Both the position numbers and the translations under genes were made by a program. Positions 15,455 to 23,340 of a DNA stretch of 31,215 bases are shown piece by piece. The notes under the pieces were generated by a model that worked only from the letters and a program-made list of their open reading frames with translations, did not search any database and was not told the origin of the DNA. The DNA comes from CAZYPH01 sp964649095 (lineage in GTDB: Bacteria; Bdellovibrionota; UBA1018; UBA923): NCBI GenBank assembly GCA_964649095.1, contig CAZYPH010000013.1, positions 1-31,215 on the forward strand, given 5' to 3'. Numbering within the stretch: the stretch's first letter is position 1; every line of letters starts with the position of its first letter.

Positions 15455-16555
15455 TCAAAACATGAACCGTTTACTGCCAATGTTGGTAAGTATGGCGACA
15501 CCGATAATTGAAGTGATCAAACTAGAGCCACCATAACTCATAAAGGGTAGAGGTACTCCAACGATTGGTAGAATGCCACTGACCATTCCAATGTTTACAA
15601 ACATGTGCCAAAAGAAAATACAAATAATTCCGAGTGCCAACAGCGTTCCAAATTTGTCATGCGACACATAGGCGATGTTGAGTGCTGAAAGAAAAAATAA
15701 CGTATACAGCGCTAATAATACGACAGCACCTAAGAAGCCGTGTTCTTCACTAAAGACCGAAAATATAAAGTCAGTATGGTGTTCTGGTAAAAAATTTAAT
15801 TGCGATTGCGTGCCCTTCTTAAAACCCTTGCCTAGAAACTGCCCACTTCCGACAGCGATCATTGATTGGATGCTGTTATAACCTGAGCCCTTCGGGTCTG
15901 ACATGGGGTCGACAAACGAAATAATACGCTGCCGTTGGTAGGTTTTTAGACCGTATTTATAGATCAGCGGCGCCGATACCACACAGAATGTCAGGATAAT
16001 CGCGAGCGTGCGTTTATCAATTTTTATGAACAACATCATCGAGCCAAAGGTAGCTAGAATAATCATCGCCGTGCCGAGGTCGGGCTGTAACATAATGAGC
16101 CCTACAGGCACTAATACCATCATCAACGGTAACCACAGATCACGCAAACGGTAGCCGCCCACATGTCGTTCGTTTTCAAAGTATTTTGCCATCGCTAAAA
16201 CAACCGAGATTTTCATAAACTCGGATGGTTGAATATAAAATCCGCCAAACCCTACCCAGCGGCGTGCACCCAGAGTTTGTTTACCGACCAACAATACCGC
16301 TACTAACAATGCCAAGTTTGCGAAATATACGATGTAAGCGGCACGCGATAAAATTTTATAGTGCAACAATAACAACGCGACAGCCATGGCAGTGCCCACG
16401 CCTAACCAAATCAACTGGCTCTGCCAGTACCGCAAGCCGCGACCAACAAATTCGTTAAATGTCGCGGAATAGAGATTTAAAACTCCCATCGAGAAAATCA
16501 GCAGCGAAATTAGAATTAGTGACCAATCAAATTTTTTTAACTGTTCTTCATCCAT
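15455..16555 (-). CDS. rodA: Peptidoglycan glycosyltransferase RodA
   Basis: RodA is the SEDS-family polymerase that makes glycan strands from lipid II for side-wall elongation with its partner PBP2. The 366 residues form about ten membrane segments. Family motifs include LNLYSAT, RYWQSQLIW, RWVGFGGFYIQPSEFMK, QPDLGTAMI, the large periplasmic loop GSGYNSIQSMIAVGSGQFLG with LNFLPEHHTDFIF, and VPLPFMSYGGSSL. The conserved Asp of this class lies in SFVDPMSDPKGSGY or HHTDF, with the latter more usual. The N-terminus, in the RodA rather than the FtsW style, is short and leads straight into the first helix. AGGTGA sits about 8 bases before the ATG. It follows mrdA by 24 bases; the mrdA-rodA pair is the standard elongasome arrangement. 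Confidence 0.96.
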   Translation of the reverse strand: MDEEQLKKFDWSLILISLLIFSMGVLNLYSATFNEFVGRGLRYWQSQLIWLGVGTAMAVALLLLHYKILSRAAYIVYFANLALLVAVLLVGKQTLGARRWVGFGGFYIQPSEFMKISVVLAMAKYFENERHVGGYRLRDLWLPLMMVLVPVGLIMLQPDLGTAMIILATFGSMMLFIKIDKRTLAIILTFCVVSAPLIYKYGLKTYQRQRIISFVDPMSDPKGSGYNSIQSMIAVGSGQFLGKGFKKGTQSQLNFLPEHHTDFIFSVFSEEHGFLGAVVLLALYTLFFLSALNIAYVSHDKFGTLLALGIICIFFWHMFVNIGMVSGILPIVGVPLPFMSYGGSSLITSIIGVAILTNIGSKRFMF

Positions 16556-16579
16556 TTAATTATCACCTGTTTCTCGGGG

Positions 16580-18643
16580 TTAATCGTTAGAGCTGTCGTC
16601 AGCATCATCAGGGTTTTTCAGTGGCTCAGGGCCTAACCCCTCAGGAATATCATTGGTACGAACGATGCTTTCTTCATCTGGTATCGGTAACGGACGACTA
16701 GGCGCTTTGCCGCCATTAGCCTTTATCGATTTAATGGCAGCCTCGCTGTAACGCTCTGGCATTGATTTCGCTAAAAATGTTTTGATTACTTCGATCGCAA
16801 TAGGTGCTGCACTGGTGTTACCGTGGCAGGCGTGCTCGGCCACAACAGCAACGGCAATTTTTGGATCATCGGGTGGGGCATACGCCGCAAACAACGCGTT
16901 ATCGCGAATATTAAAGGGCATTGCTTCACACTTGATTCGGATTTTATCAGAACTCAAACGCACGACTTGTGTCGTGCCTGTTTTACCCGCAAGATCAATG
17001 CCCGGTATACGAACACTGTACGTCGTACCGCCGGGTTCGTTTACAACCGCGTGTAAGCCGTCGCGAACAATTTGTAGCGTCCTTTCGCTAATGTGTACTT
17101 GCGAGATTAATTCAGGCTGAAATTCTTTCAGAATTTTACCGTCAGGAGACTCAATATATTTAACAATAAAAGGCTTCCACAGTAGTCCACCGTTAGCTAT
17201 CGCTGCGTACGCGTTGGCGAGTTGTAGGGGAGTTGTTAGAACATAACTTTGTCCGATGGCGCACGACAACGTTTCGCCTGCAATCCATTCTTGGCCGAAA
17301 CGCTTTTTCTTCCACGCTTCGGTAGGCATAAGGCCTGTGGCCTCGTGGGCTAAGTTGATGCCTGTGCGCGTTCCTAAACCTAACATCTTGGCGTACTTGG
17401 CCAACGTATCTATGCCGAGTCGCTGACCGAGTCGATAAAAGTAAACGTCACACGACTCTTTAAGTGCCTTGTGCACGTTGACGTTACCGTGGCCACCACG
17501 CTTCCAACAACGATAGGCGCGGTTACCCATTTGCATTTGCCCCGAGCAGTTTACCGTGGTGTGCTCATCGACCAGTTTTTCTTCGAGGCCCGCGATGGCA
17601 GTAATGGCCTTAAATGTGGATCCAGGACTGTAATGGTCTTGAATTGTCTTATCGCGTAGTGGTTTGTATTCGTTGCTATTGAGTTCTTTCCAAATTTTTG
17701 AAGTCACGCCGCGGGCAAACACTGTGGGGTCAAAACTTGGTTGGCTTAGAGCCGCCAATACTTCACCCGTTTTTGGGTTCAACGCAATGACTGCCGCAAT
17801 TTGTTTATTGCCGTAGATGCGGTCTAGCGAAGCTTTTGCCGCTAATTGTAAATCTTGATCAATCGTTAACACTAAGTTTTTACCGGGCACACCGGGCTTT
17901 GGTTTGAGTTCTTTGGCGATACTCTTTCGACCGCGTTTTCGACGACCGAAGGCATCGACTTCAATATATTCTTCGCCATCAATGCCACGTAAGTCATTTT
18001 CAAGGCGGGCTTCTAGACCAGACTTTCCAATCACATCGCCTGTTTTATAGGGCACTTCAGTAGTTTGATGTTTGTTGAGTTTCGGTAGTTCGTGTTGGTT
18101 AACTTCGCTGATGTAACCAACCAAGTGGGCTGCGAGTTCTCCGTAGATATTGGTCCGTTTAATTTCCATCTGAACACTAATACCTGGAAGGTCTAATTTG
18201 TGGGCCTCGATGAGTGCGACTTCTTCAGAAGTCAGATCATGTTTTGCTTTGATCGGCAAAAACGCAGGCTGGCCTTTTGCTTTTTGAAGAGTTTCTAAAA
18301 GACTATCAGGGGCTATTTTTAAGATGCGTGCGAGCCGCTCGACTATGTTGCGCCAATTTTTGTCGGCGTACAATTCTTGAGGTGTGATTTCTAAATCAAA
18401 TGCTGGGCGATTATCAACGAGGAGCTTTTTATTGCGGTCAAAGATCATTCCACGAGGGGTAGCAATTCTTACTTTTTTAATGCGGTTTTCTTCAGAGTAC
18501 TGCTTAAAGCGATCGCCATTTAAGATCTGTAAATACCAGAGCCGTGCCAATAAAATAGTAATGGCAAGAAATAGAGCAATATACAGATAGCGGAATCGCA
18601 GCTGGTATTCGCGTATTTGTTCGTCTTGACCTAAAAATGACAC
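16580..18643 (-). CDS. mrdA: Penicillin-binding protein 2 (transpeptidase of the elongasome)
   Basis: This class B penicillin-binding protein cross-links peptidoglycan during rod elongation. The 687 residues start with GTG at 18643 behind AGGGGT. A single membrane anchor lies at about residues 18-38, followed by the dimerisation/pedestal domain (RIKKVRIATPRGMIFDRN, IGKSGLEARLENDLRGIDG). The transpeptidase domain has all three active-site motifs: YSPGSTFKAI with the SxxK serine near residue 339, SCD near 396, and AGKTGTTQVV near 552. The C-terminal 50 residues form an acidic, Pro-rich tail ending DDADDSSND. It lies 12 bases after mreD and 24 before rodA. Assignment to PBP2 rather than FtsI follows from the sequence blocks and the operon. 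Confidence 0.96.
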   Translation of the reverse strand: MSFLGQDEQIREYQLRFRYLYIALFLAITILLARLWYLQILNGDRFKQYSEENRIKKVRIATPRGMIFDRNKKLLVDNRPAFDLEITPQELYADKNWRNIVERLARILKIAPDSLLETLQKAKGQPAFLPIKAKHDLTSEEVALIEAHKLDLPGISVQMEIKRTNIYGELAAHLVGYISEVNQHELPKLNKHQTTEVPYKTGDVIGKSGLEARLENDLRGIDGEEYIEVDAFGRRKRGRKSIAKELKPKPGVPGKNLVLTIDQDLQLAAKASLDRIYGNKQIAAVIALNPKTGEVLAALSQPSFDPTVFARGVTSKIWKELNSNEYKPLRDKTIQDHYSPGSTFKAITAIAGLEEKLVDEHTTVNCSGQMQMGNRAYRCWKRGGHGNVNVHKALKESCDVYFYRLGQRLGIDTLAKYAKMLGLGTRTGINLAHEATGLMPTEAWKKKRFGQEWIAGETLSCAIGQSYVLTTPLQLANAYAAIANGGLLWKPFIVKYIESPDGKILKEFQPELISQVHISERTLQIVRDGLHAVVNEPGGTTYSVRIPGIDLAGKTGTTQVVRLSSDKIRIKCEAMPFNIRDNALFAAYAPPDDPKIAVAVVAEHACHGNTSAAPIAIEVIKTFLAKSMPERYSEAAIKSIKANGGKAPSRPLPIPDEESIVRTNDIPEGLGPEPLKNPDDADDSSND

Positions 18644-18655
18644 GAGCCGTTACCC

Positions 18656-19213
18656 CTATGTTGTTTCGAAATCATTTTCACCAATCTCAGCCAGTTCATC
18701 TTTGTGTGTGTAGTGATCTAGTTCTTTAAAAATGCCAAAAAATAACGGTGTCAGTAGTGCTTGAGCTAAAACACCTGGAATTAAGTAAATTAGAAAATTA
18801 TCAAATAAAACACGCAACGGTTGAGAGCCTTCGAACCAAGTCAGAATCAGGAAACCTGTTTTTTTTAATAGCGTCAAAAACGCAACCATCGACATGCTTG
18901 ATAAAAAATTGGGTGAGGCGACGGCGCGACTTAAAATTTTAGAAATCAAAAACAGATATAAATAAACGGTCATCGCAAAATGACTGGCCGCAGAGGAATG
19001 GTTTTTTAAAATTAAACCAGCAATAATAGCAAAAATTCCACCTTCGATAATGGTGCGTCGGAAGCCGAAATAGACCACAATTAATAGAATCAAATCAGGC
19101 TTGAAATACTCAATCGGGTGGTAACTAAATAAAGTAGATTGAAATGACACCGCAATCAGAAGAAGCAGAGCAAAAAATACAGTGTTTAAATATTTCAAGT
19201 ACGTACGTTGCAT
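18656..19213 (-). CDS. mreD: Rod shape-determining membrane protein MreD
   Basis: MreD is a small integral membrane protein of the cell-elongation complex. The 185 residues contain about five hydrophobic segments, beginning with TVFFALLLLIAVSFQSTLF, followed by YFKPDLILLIVVYFGFRRTI, the usual second block of the family. The sequence is poorly conserved across bacteria, so the call leans on size, topology and position: its ATG is 4 bases after the mreC stop and its stop is 12 bases before mrdA. The C-terminus is an acidic cytoplasmic tail (DELAEIGENDFE). Confidence 0.9.
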   Translation of the reverse strand: MQRTYLKYLNTVFFALLLLIAVSFQSTLFSYHPIEYFKPDLILLIVVYFGFRRTIIEGGIFAIIAGLILKNHSSAASHFAMTVYLYLFLISKILSRAVASPNFLSSMSMVAFLTLLKKTGFLILTWFEGSQPLRVLFDNFLIYLIPGVLAQALLTPLFFGIFKELDHYTHKDELAEIGENDFETT

Positions 19214-19217
19214 GCGT

Positions 19218-20132
19218 TTATTTTGTAGTTGGTGTTACGGTTTTTGTATTTTGAGTGTTCGTTTGGGTGTTTGGGGGTGTTGGGGTCATTTCATCTAAAA
19301 CGTTAGGGTCGCGACGGAGAATGACTAAAACCTCTTCTAGTTTCGTAAAGTCAACGCTCGGTTTTACTTCGATATCTTGAGTTACCCCAAAACTTTTTTT
19401 GTTTACGTTGGAGACGGTGCCCAGCATAAGGCCCTTCGGATAGATGGCATCTAACCCCGACGAAATGACGACGTCGCCGGGTTCAATGTCATCGGTGCGC
19501 ATGGCGTAACGTAAAATACAGGTGTCATCGGTTGCGCCCTCTATGATGCCCTTAGCACGCGTTCTTTGCACAATCGCATCGACACTAGAGAGGTTGTCGA
19601 GAATCGTAATAACGTCGGCGAATTTTTCCGTCGAGCGCAACACGCGGCCAATAATACCTTCGTGTGTTACTACAGCCATTCCTCGTACAATGCCGTCTGA
19701 TAAGCCTTTGTTAATACGAATCGATCGAAACTCTGTCGTAGCATCACGCGCGATGACTTGAGCGGTAACTTGTTTTTCTGGAATTTTTTCTTGAAACTGC
19801 AAAAGGGCACGTAGTCGCTTATTCTCGGCCTCTACTTCTTTAAAAGCGTAGAGTGAGTTTAGTAACTTTCGATTTTCTTCATAGAGATTTAAATAATCGC
19901 GTCTAGTATGAATTAAAAAGACGTAGTTCTGTAACGCGCGTGCGCTGTGGTCGATAGTGTAACTAATTATGGTTTGAATTGGTGATGTGATCGCAACAAT
20001 CACACGGTCGAGAAAATTAAATGAGGCCTGCTCACGTTCCGCTTTGTTGCTCGTATTTAGCGACAAAATTGGAATGAAAAATAACAAAGCTAACATGCAA
20101 TAAAATCGATATTCACGAATAAATTTAAGCAT
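19218..20132 (-). CDS. mreC: Rod shape-determining protein MreC
   Basis: MreC is the periplasmic scaffold that activates PBP2/RodA. The 304 residues show a short cytoplasmic start, one membrane segment (about 10-26), a coiled-coil helix (about 75-115, LYEENRKLLNSLYAFKEVEA and onward) and the double beta-barrel core (TAQVIARDATTEFRSIRINKG, GMAVVTHEGIIGRVLRS, DIEPGDVVISSGLDAIYPKG). After the core there is a Thr/Pro/Asn-rich tail of about 27 residues, which is probably disordered. It is the first gene of the operon; the gene upstream is divergent, so mreB, which often precedes mreC, is not adjacent. A promoter candidate lies at 20180-20208. Confidence 0.95.
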   Translation of the reverse strand: MLKFIREYRFYCMLALLFFIPILSLNTSNKAEREQASFNFLDRVIVAITSPIQTIISYTIDHSARALQNYVFLIHTRRDYLNLYEENRKLLNSLYAFKEVEAENKRLRALLQFQEKIPEKQVTAQVIARDATTEFRSIRINKGLSDGIVRGMAVVTHEGIIGRVLRSTEKFADVITILDNLSSVDAIVQRTRAKGIIEGATDDTCILRYAMRTDDIEPGDVVISSGLDAIYPKGLMLGTVSNVNKKSFGVTQDIEVKPSVDFTKLEEVLVILRRDPNVLDEMTPTPPNTQTNTQNTKTVTPTTK

Positions 20133-20179
20133 AATTTTTGGATCTTAAGCGAAGTTGGCTACGTAAGACTGCTTTATTT

Positions 20180-20208
20180 ATTCGAAGCCTTTTACCCAGC
20201 GGAGTCAA
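20180..20208 (-). promoter_or_regulatory. Candidate sigma70 promoter of the mreC operon
   Basis: Read on the minus strand, TTGACT (20208-20203) is followed 17 bases later by TCGAAT (20185-20180). The -35 matches five of six consensus bases and the -10 four of six. Transcription would start about 40 bases before the mreC ATG. Confidence 0.45.
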
Positions 20209-20236
20209 GAACTTAACTGAATTATCGGGAAGGCTG

Positions 20237-20264
20237 TTGTTGAAGTAAACTGTTTGGCTATAGT
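20237..20264 (+). promoter_or_regulatory. Candidate promoter of the PpiD-like gene
   Basis: TTGTTG (20237-20242) and TATAGT (20259-20264) are 16 bases apart, 45 bases before the ATG at 20310. Both hexamers are partial matches to the sigma70 consensus. Confidence 0.4.
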
Positions 20265-20309
20265 AGAATTCAGCAGAAAACTTTAAATCGAAACTAAAGG
20301 TGGAATTAA

Positions 20310-21581
20310 ATGTTAGATGGAATGCGAAAATATCTTGGGCCCGCAGTGGTCGGTGTTTTAGGGGGCGCTCTTGTTTTAGTGTTTGTTGTTACGGGGGTGT
20401 TTTCTCCGTCAACCGGTGGGCGAGGGGCCGGTGGTCGTGATGCTGTCGCCACTGTGAATGGCACGCGCATTGAAGCCAATCAATTTTTGCGCGAGTACAA
20501 TGCACGCATTCAATATTTTCAAGAAATGATGAAGGGTGCCAAAATTGATAACAACATGTTGAAGCAACTAGGTATCGCGCAACAAATCATCGATGACTTA
20601 GTGCGTAAACAGCTAGTGTTACAAGAGGCTAAACGATTGGGGCTCATTGTTTCTGATATCGAAGTGCGTGACCGTGTGCAGACGCTGCCGATGTTTCAAA
20701 AGAATCAAAAATTTGATGCGGCCACCTACAATGGTTTGTTGAGTAGTAATGGTTTAGACGCTGGTAAGTTCGAAGACATGATTCGCGAAGAAATTCTGAG
20801 TCAACAAGTGTTAGATAGAATTCGTTCGCGTGCCTTAGTTAGTGACCTAGAGGTGGAGCGTGAGTATTTGGGGTTACAAGACCAGCGTCAGGTTCAATAC
20901 GTTTATTTTGGGCCTGAGTTTGTAAAAACGTTCGCACGAGTATCGGATGCTGAGATCGACAAAAAACTTTCATCGGAATTGGAAAAAGTAAAAGAACACT
21001 ACGAAATGACAAAGTTTGTGTACGCAAAAAAAGTCGATGCCAAGAAAGTAAAAAAATCGGATGCCACACCACCGCCGGAGTATGAAGCTTTTGAAACCGT
21101 AAAACGGAAAGTAGCTGCCGATTTGTTACAACAAAATACAGCAGACAAGGCTTTAGTCGAGGCGCGTAAAGCTGTTGAAAAATTCTATAGTGGTGTGAAG
21201 GCCGAGCCGACGCAGTGGGCTGCGTTGGCTAAAACAGCCGGTTATAGTGTAAAAACTTCTGAAAAATTTAGCGCGCAAGGTGTCAGTGCCGTGGAGTTAG
21301 CGCCGTTTAGTGATTTGGTGGACGATGCCTTCCGCACGGAAAACGCGCCCCTTGCGAATCAAGTAAAACTCTACGAGTCGCGTGGCAGTTTTGTGGTGGC
21401 GGGTTTTGTATCAGCTTCAAAGGGCGATTTGACTGGTTTAAACGAAACCGAAAAGAAAAAACTTTCTCAAGAAATTTTAAAACGTAAAGAGCGTTTAGTG
21501 TTTGAGCAGTGGATGGACGCGCTTAAGAAAAAGGCAAAAATCGTGATTAAACAAGACGTGTTGAAAGCGCTTGATGTTTAA
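20310..21581 (+). CDS. Membrane-anchored SurA/PpiD-like chaperone
   Basis: The 423-residue protein starts behind a strong AAGGTGG site. It has a short cytoplasmic start, one membrane segment (about 10-30), then a SurA_N-type helical domain (about 45-195, with AVATVNGTRIEANQFLREY and the long IIDDLVRKQLVLQEAKRLGL helix). This order is that of PpiD, the inner-membrane periplasmic chaperone that helps proteins leaving the Sec channel. The central region where PpiD has a parvulin-like domain lacks the recognisable GG-D-L-G-W block; instead it is Lys-rich with a PPPEYEAFETVKRKVAADLL segment. It is therefore probably a chaperone without prolyl isomerase activity. It is divergent from mreC and ends at a strong terminator, so it is likely monocistronic. 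Confidence 0.85.
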   Translation: MLDGMRKYLGPAVVGVLGGALVLVFVVTGVFSPSTGGRGAGGRDAVATVNGTRIEANQFLREYNARIQYFQEMMKGAKIDNNMLKQLGIAQQIIDDLVRKQLVLQEAKRLGLIVSDIEVRDRVQTLPMFQKNQKFDAATYNGLLSSNGLDAGKFEDMIREEILSQQVLDRIRSRALVSDLEVEREYLGLQDQRQVQYVYFGPEFVKTFARVSDAEIDKKLSSELEKVKEHYEMTKFVYAKKVDAKKVKKSDATPPPEYEAFETVKRKVAADLLQQNTADKALVEARKAVEKFYSGVKAEPTQWAALAKTAGYSVKTSEKFSAQGVSAVELAPFSDLVDDAFRTENAPLANQVKLYESRGSFVVAGFVSASKGDLTGLNETEKKKLSQEILKRKERLVFEQWMDALKKKAKIVIKQDVLKALDV

Positions 21582-21603
21582 ACGCGTTTAGATTTTTTGA
21601 TTG

Positions 21604-21650
21604 AAGGCCGAGTAAAAGCATTAGCAAATTTTACTCGGCCTTTGATTTTG
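21604..21650 (+). terminator. Strong intrinsic terminator
   Basis: AAGGCCGAGTAAAA (21604-21617) pairs perfectly with TTTTACTCGGCCTT (21629-21642) around an 11-base loop, and a T-rich stretch (TTGATTTTG) follows. It ends the PpiD-like transcript 22 bases after the stop codon. Confidence 0.85.
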
Positions 21651-21696
21651 TGACGCACATCGTAAAGAGTTCCTGAAACCAGAGGGGCATTCTACT

Positions 21697-23340
21697 ATGT
21701 GGTTACTACTCCAGCGCGTTTCTTTGATTTTAGTTTTTGTTTTTTGTAGTTCTGCATTTTCAAGCCCATTTCCAAGATCGCCACGTCGATCGTCGTACCA
21801 ACCATTAATTAATTATCGTTATTTCATTGTCGAACCCACAACCCCCGAAACGGCGCGTGCCGAGCGGCCTCTGGTGTTAGACGCTCAGACTGCACTGCCG
21901 GCTGTTTACTTAAGCCCGCCGCCGTTTTTTCTGCGCGATCGTGTGGCGCGTGAGGTGCTTAATCACCTGAATGGTCTGGTTTTAAATGAGCCCACCGATC
22001 ACACGCTGATCGAAGCACGCCACATAATAGTGCGCATGCGTGACTCTACGAATATCTCACGCCTACAGGCTTGGGTGCGTGCGCAGGGGGCCTCGTTTCG
22101 GTTAGTAGGTCTGCAGCACGTGCAATCGGTCGTGCGTCAACATGTTACGTTGATAGAAGAGTATAATACGCTCTTTAGAAGTGGTGAGGCCCCCGAACGC
22201 CTAAGCCTATTACGTGCCCACATGCCCATAATATTAAGCCGTCTTGAAGAGGTGCTGTCGTATTATATCTATTTTTTAGAATGTTTAGATCAGGCGCGGG
22301 TCGACGACGCTTTGAGCCGTTGGTCTCAGGGAGAACGATTTATTCCGCAGGTTGTCGGTGCGCGTGCCATGGAGCCAGAGGGGTATTTGACGACGCTGTT
22401 AACGCCGATTGCGAATGGTATTGCTAGGGGCCAACCGGAGCTCGAGTTTTTTCGAACGGCTCGTGATGCCATGGGCGCCGTTGGGCGTTTGTTGGCCCGC
22501 AATGTAGGTTACATCGGCAGCGAAAACGCTTTGCCCGAGTCGGCGTTACACCAGGCCGAACAGATTGTGGTGCGCTTTTGGTTTAGTGCCGGTGAATTGG
22601 GGGCGCGGTATGCCGCCCATGCCTTTCCGGTAGCGCTCGAACATATGTTTGAGTACGTACTGACCGAACCCAATCTTATTTCACAGACCGAGGCCGTACG
22701 TCATGCCTCGTACGTGCGCCACTTGGCGTTGTTGATAGCCCATACCAACTCTATGGTCGCCGACCGGTTATTCGAACGTGTACGTGACCTGGCGCGCACA
22801 CCAGCTGGGTTACGACGTGCGCGTCGTTTGTTTTTGCAGCTCATAAAACCACTGAGTCCCGATGAACTGCCTCAGTTGAAGTGGGCGGCCTGGGGTGGTG
22901 AATATTCTTTGGAGACTTTAAACCGAGCGAATCTACCCATGGGCACGCCGTGGAGCGAACGCGCCGACTTGCCTGCTGTAGGTGATTATCGCATTCAACC
23001 CCCTGAAGGAACGCCGCAAATGGCTGCGGTACCCGACGGAGTAGGTTTACAGTCTATTTTGGATGGTGCGTTATTTGAGCGACGTGTGTTGGAGTTGATA
23101 GATATTATGACAGCCGAAGGCGGGCCTCTGGAGGGGCTACACGACCGTCGTATGCGGTTTGAATACGCTGCGGCGATGGATAATCTTATACGACGTTTAT
23201 CTTTTTCAACACCCGTCGAAATTGCGGCACAGGAGCCACGATGGGCCGCGATTCGTAGAGTCGTAGAGCCTGCATTAAATGGATTAACCGGGAGTATCTG
23301 TAACGATGCTCTGACTGGTCGTGGTCGGTCGCTCCGGTAG
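21697..23340 (+). CDS. Secreted helical protein of unknown function
   Basis: I do not recognise this 547-residue protein. AGAGGGG precedes the ATG at 21697. The first 24 residues form a signal peptide (MWLLLQRVSLILVFVFCSSA) with likely cleavage near AFS. The mature protein is long, mostly alpha-helical by eye, very rich in Arg, Ala, Leu and Glu, and poor in Lys, with no repeat or catalytic motif I can name. Only two cysteines remain after the signal peptide. It lies alone between a strong terminator and uvrA, with its last 57 bases antisense to the uvrA 3' end. The high Arg/Ala and low Lys content contrasts with neighbours such as the PpiD-like protein. Probably periplasmic; function unknown. 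Confidence 0.75.
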   Translation: MWLLLQRVSLILVFVFCSSAFSSPFPRSPRRSSYQPLINYRYFIVEPTTPETARAERPLVLDAQTALPAVYLSPPPFFLRDRVAREVLNHLNGLVLNEPTDHTLIEARHIIVRMRDSTNISRLQAWVRAQGASFRLVGLQHVQSVVRQHVTLIEEYNTLFRSGEAPERLSLLRAHMPIILSRLEEVLSYYIYFLECLDQARVDDALSRWSQGERFIPQVVGARAMEPEGYLTTLLTPIANGIARGQPELEFFRTARDAMGAVGRLLARNVGYIGSENALPESALHQAEQIVVRFWFSAGELGARYAAHAFPVALEHMFEYVLTEPNLISQTEAVRHASYVRHLALLIAHTNSMVADRLFERVRDLARTPAGLRRARRLFLQLIKPLSPDELPQLKWAAWGGEYSLETLNRANLPMGTPWSERADLPAVGDYRIQPPEGTPQMAAVPDGVGLQSILDGALFERRVLELIDIMTAEGGPLEGLHDRRMRFEYAAAMDNLIRRLSFSTPVEIAAQEPRWAAIRRVVEPALNGLTGSICNDALTGRGRSLR

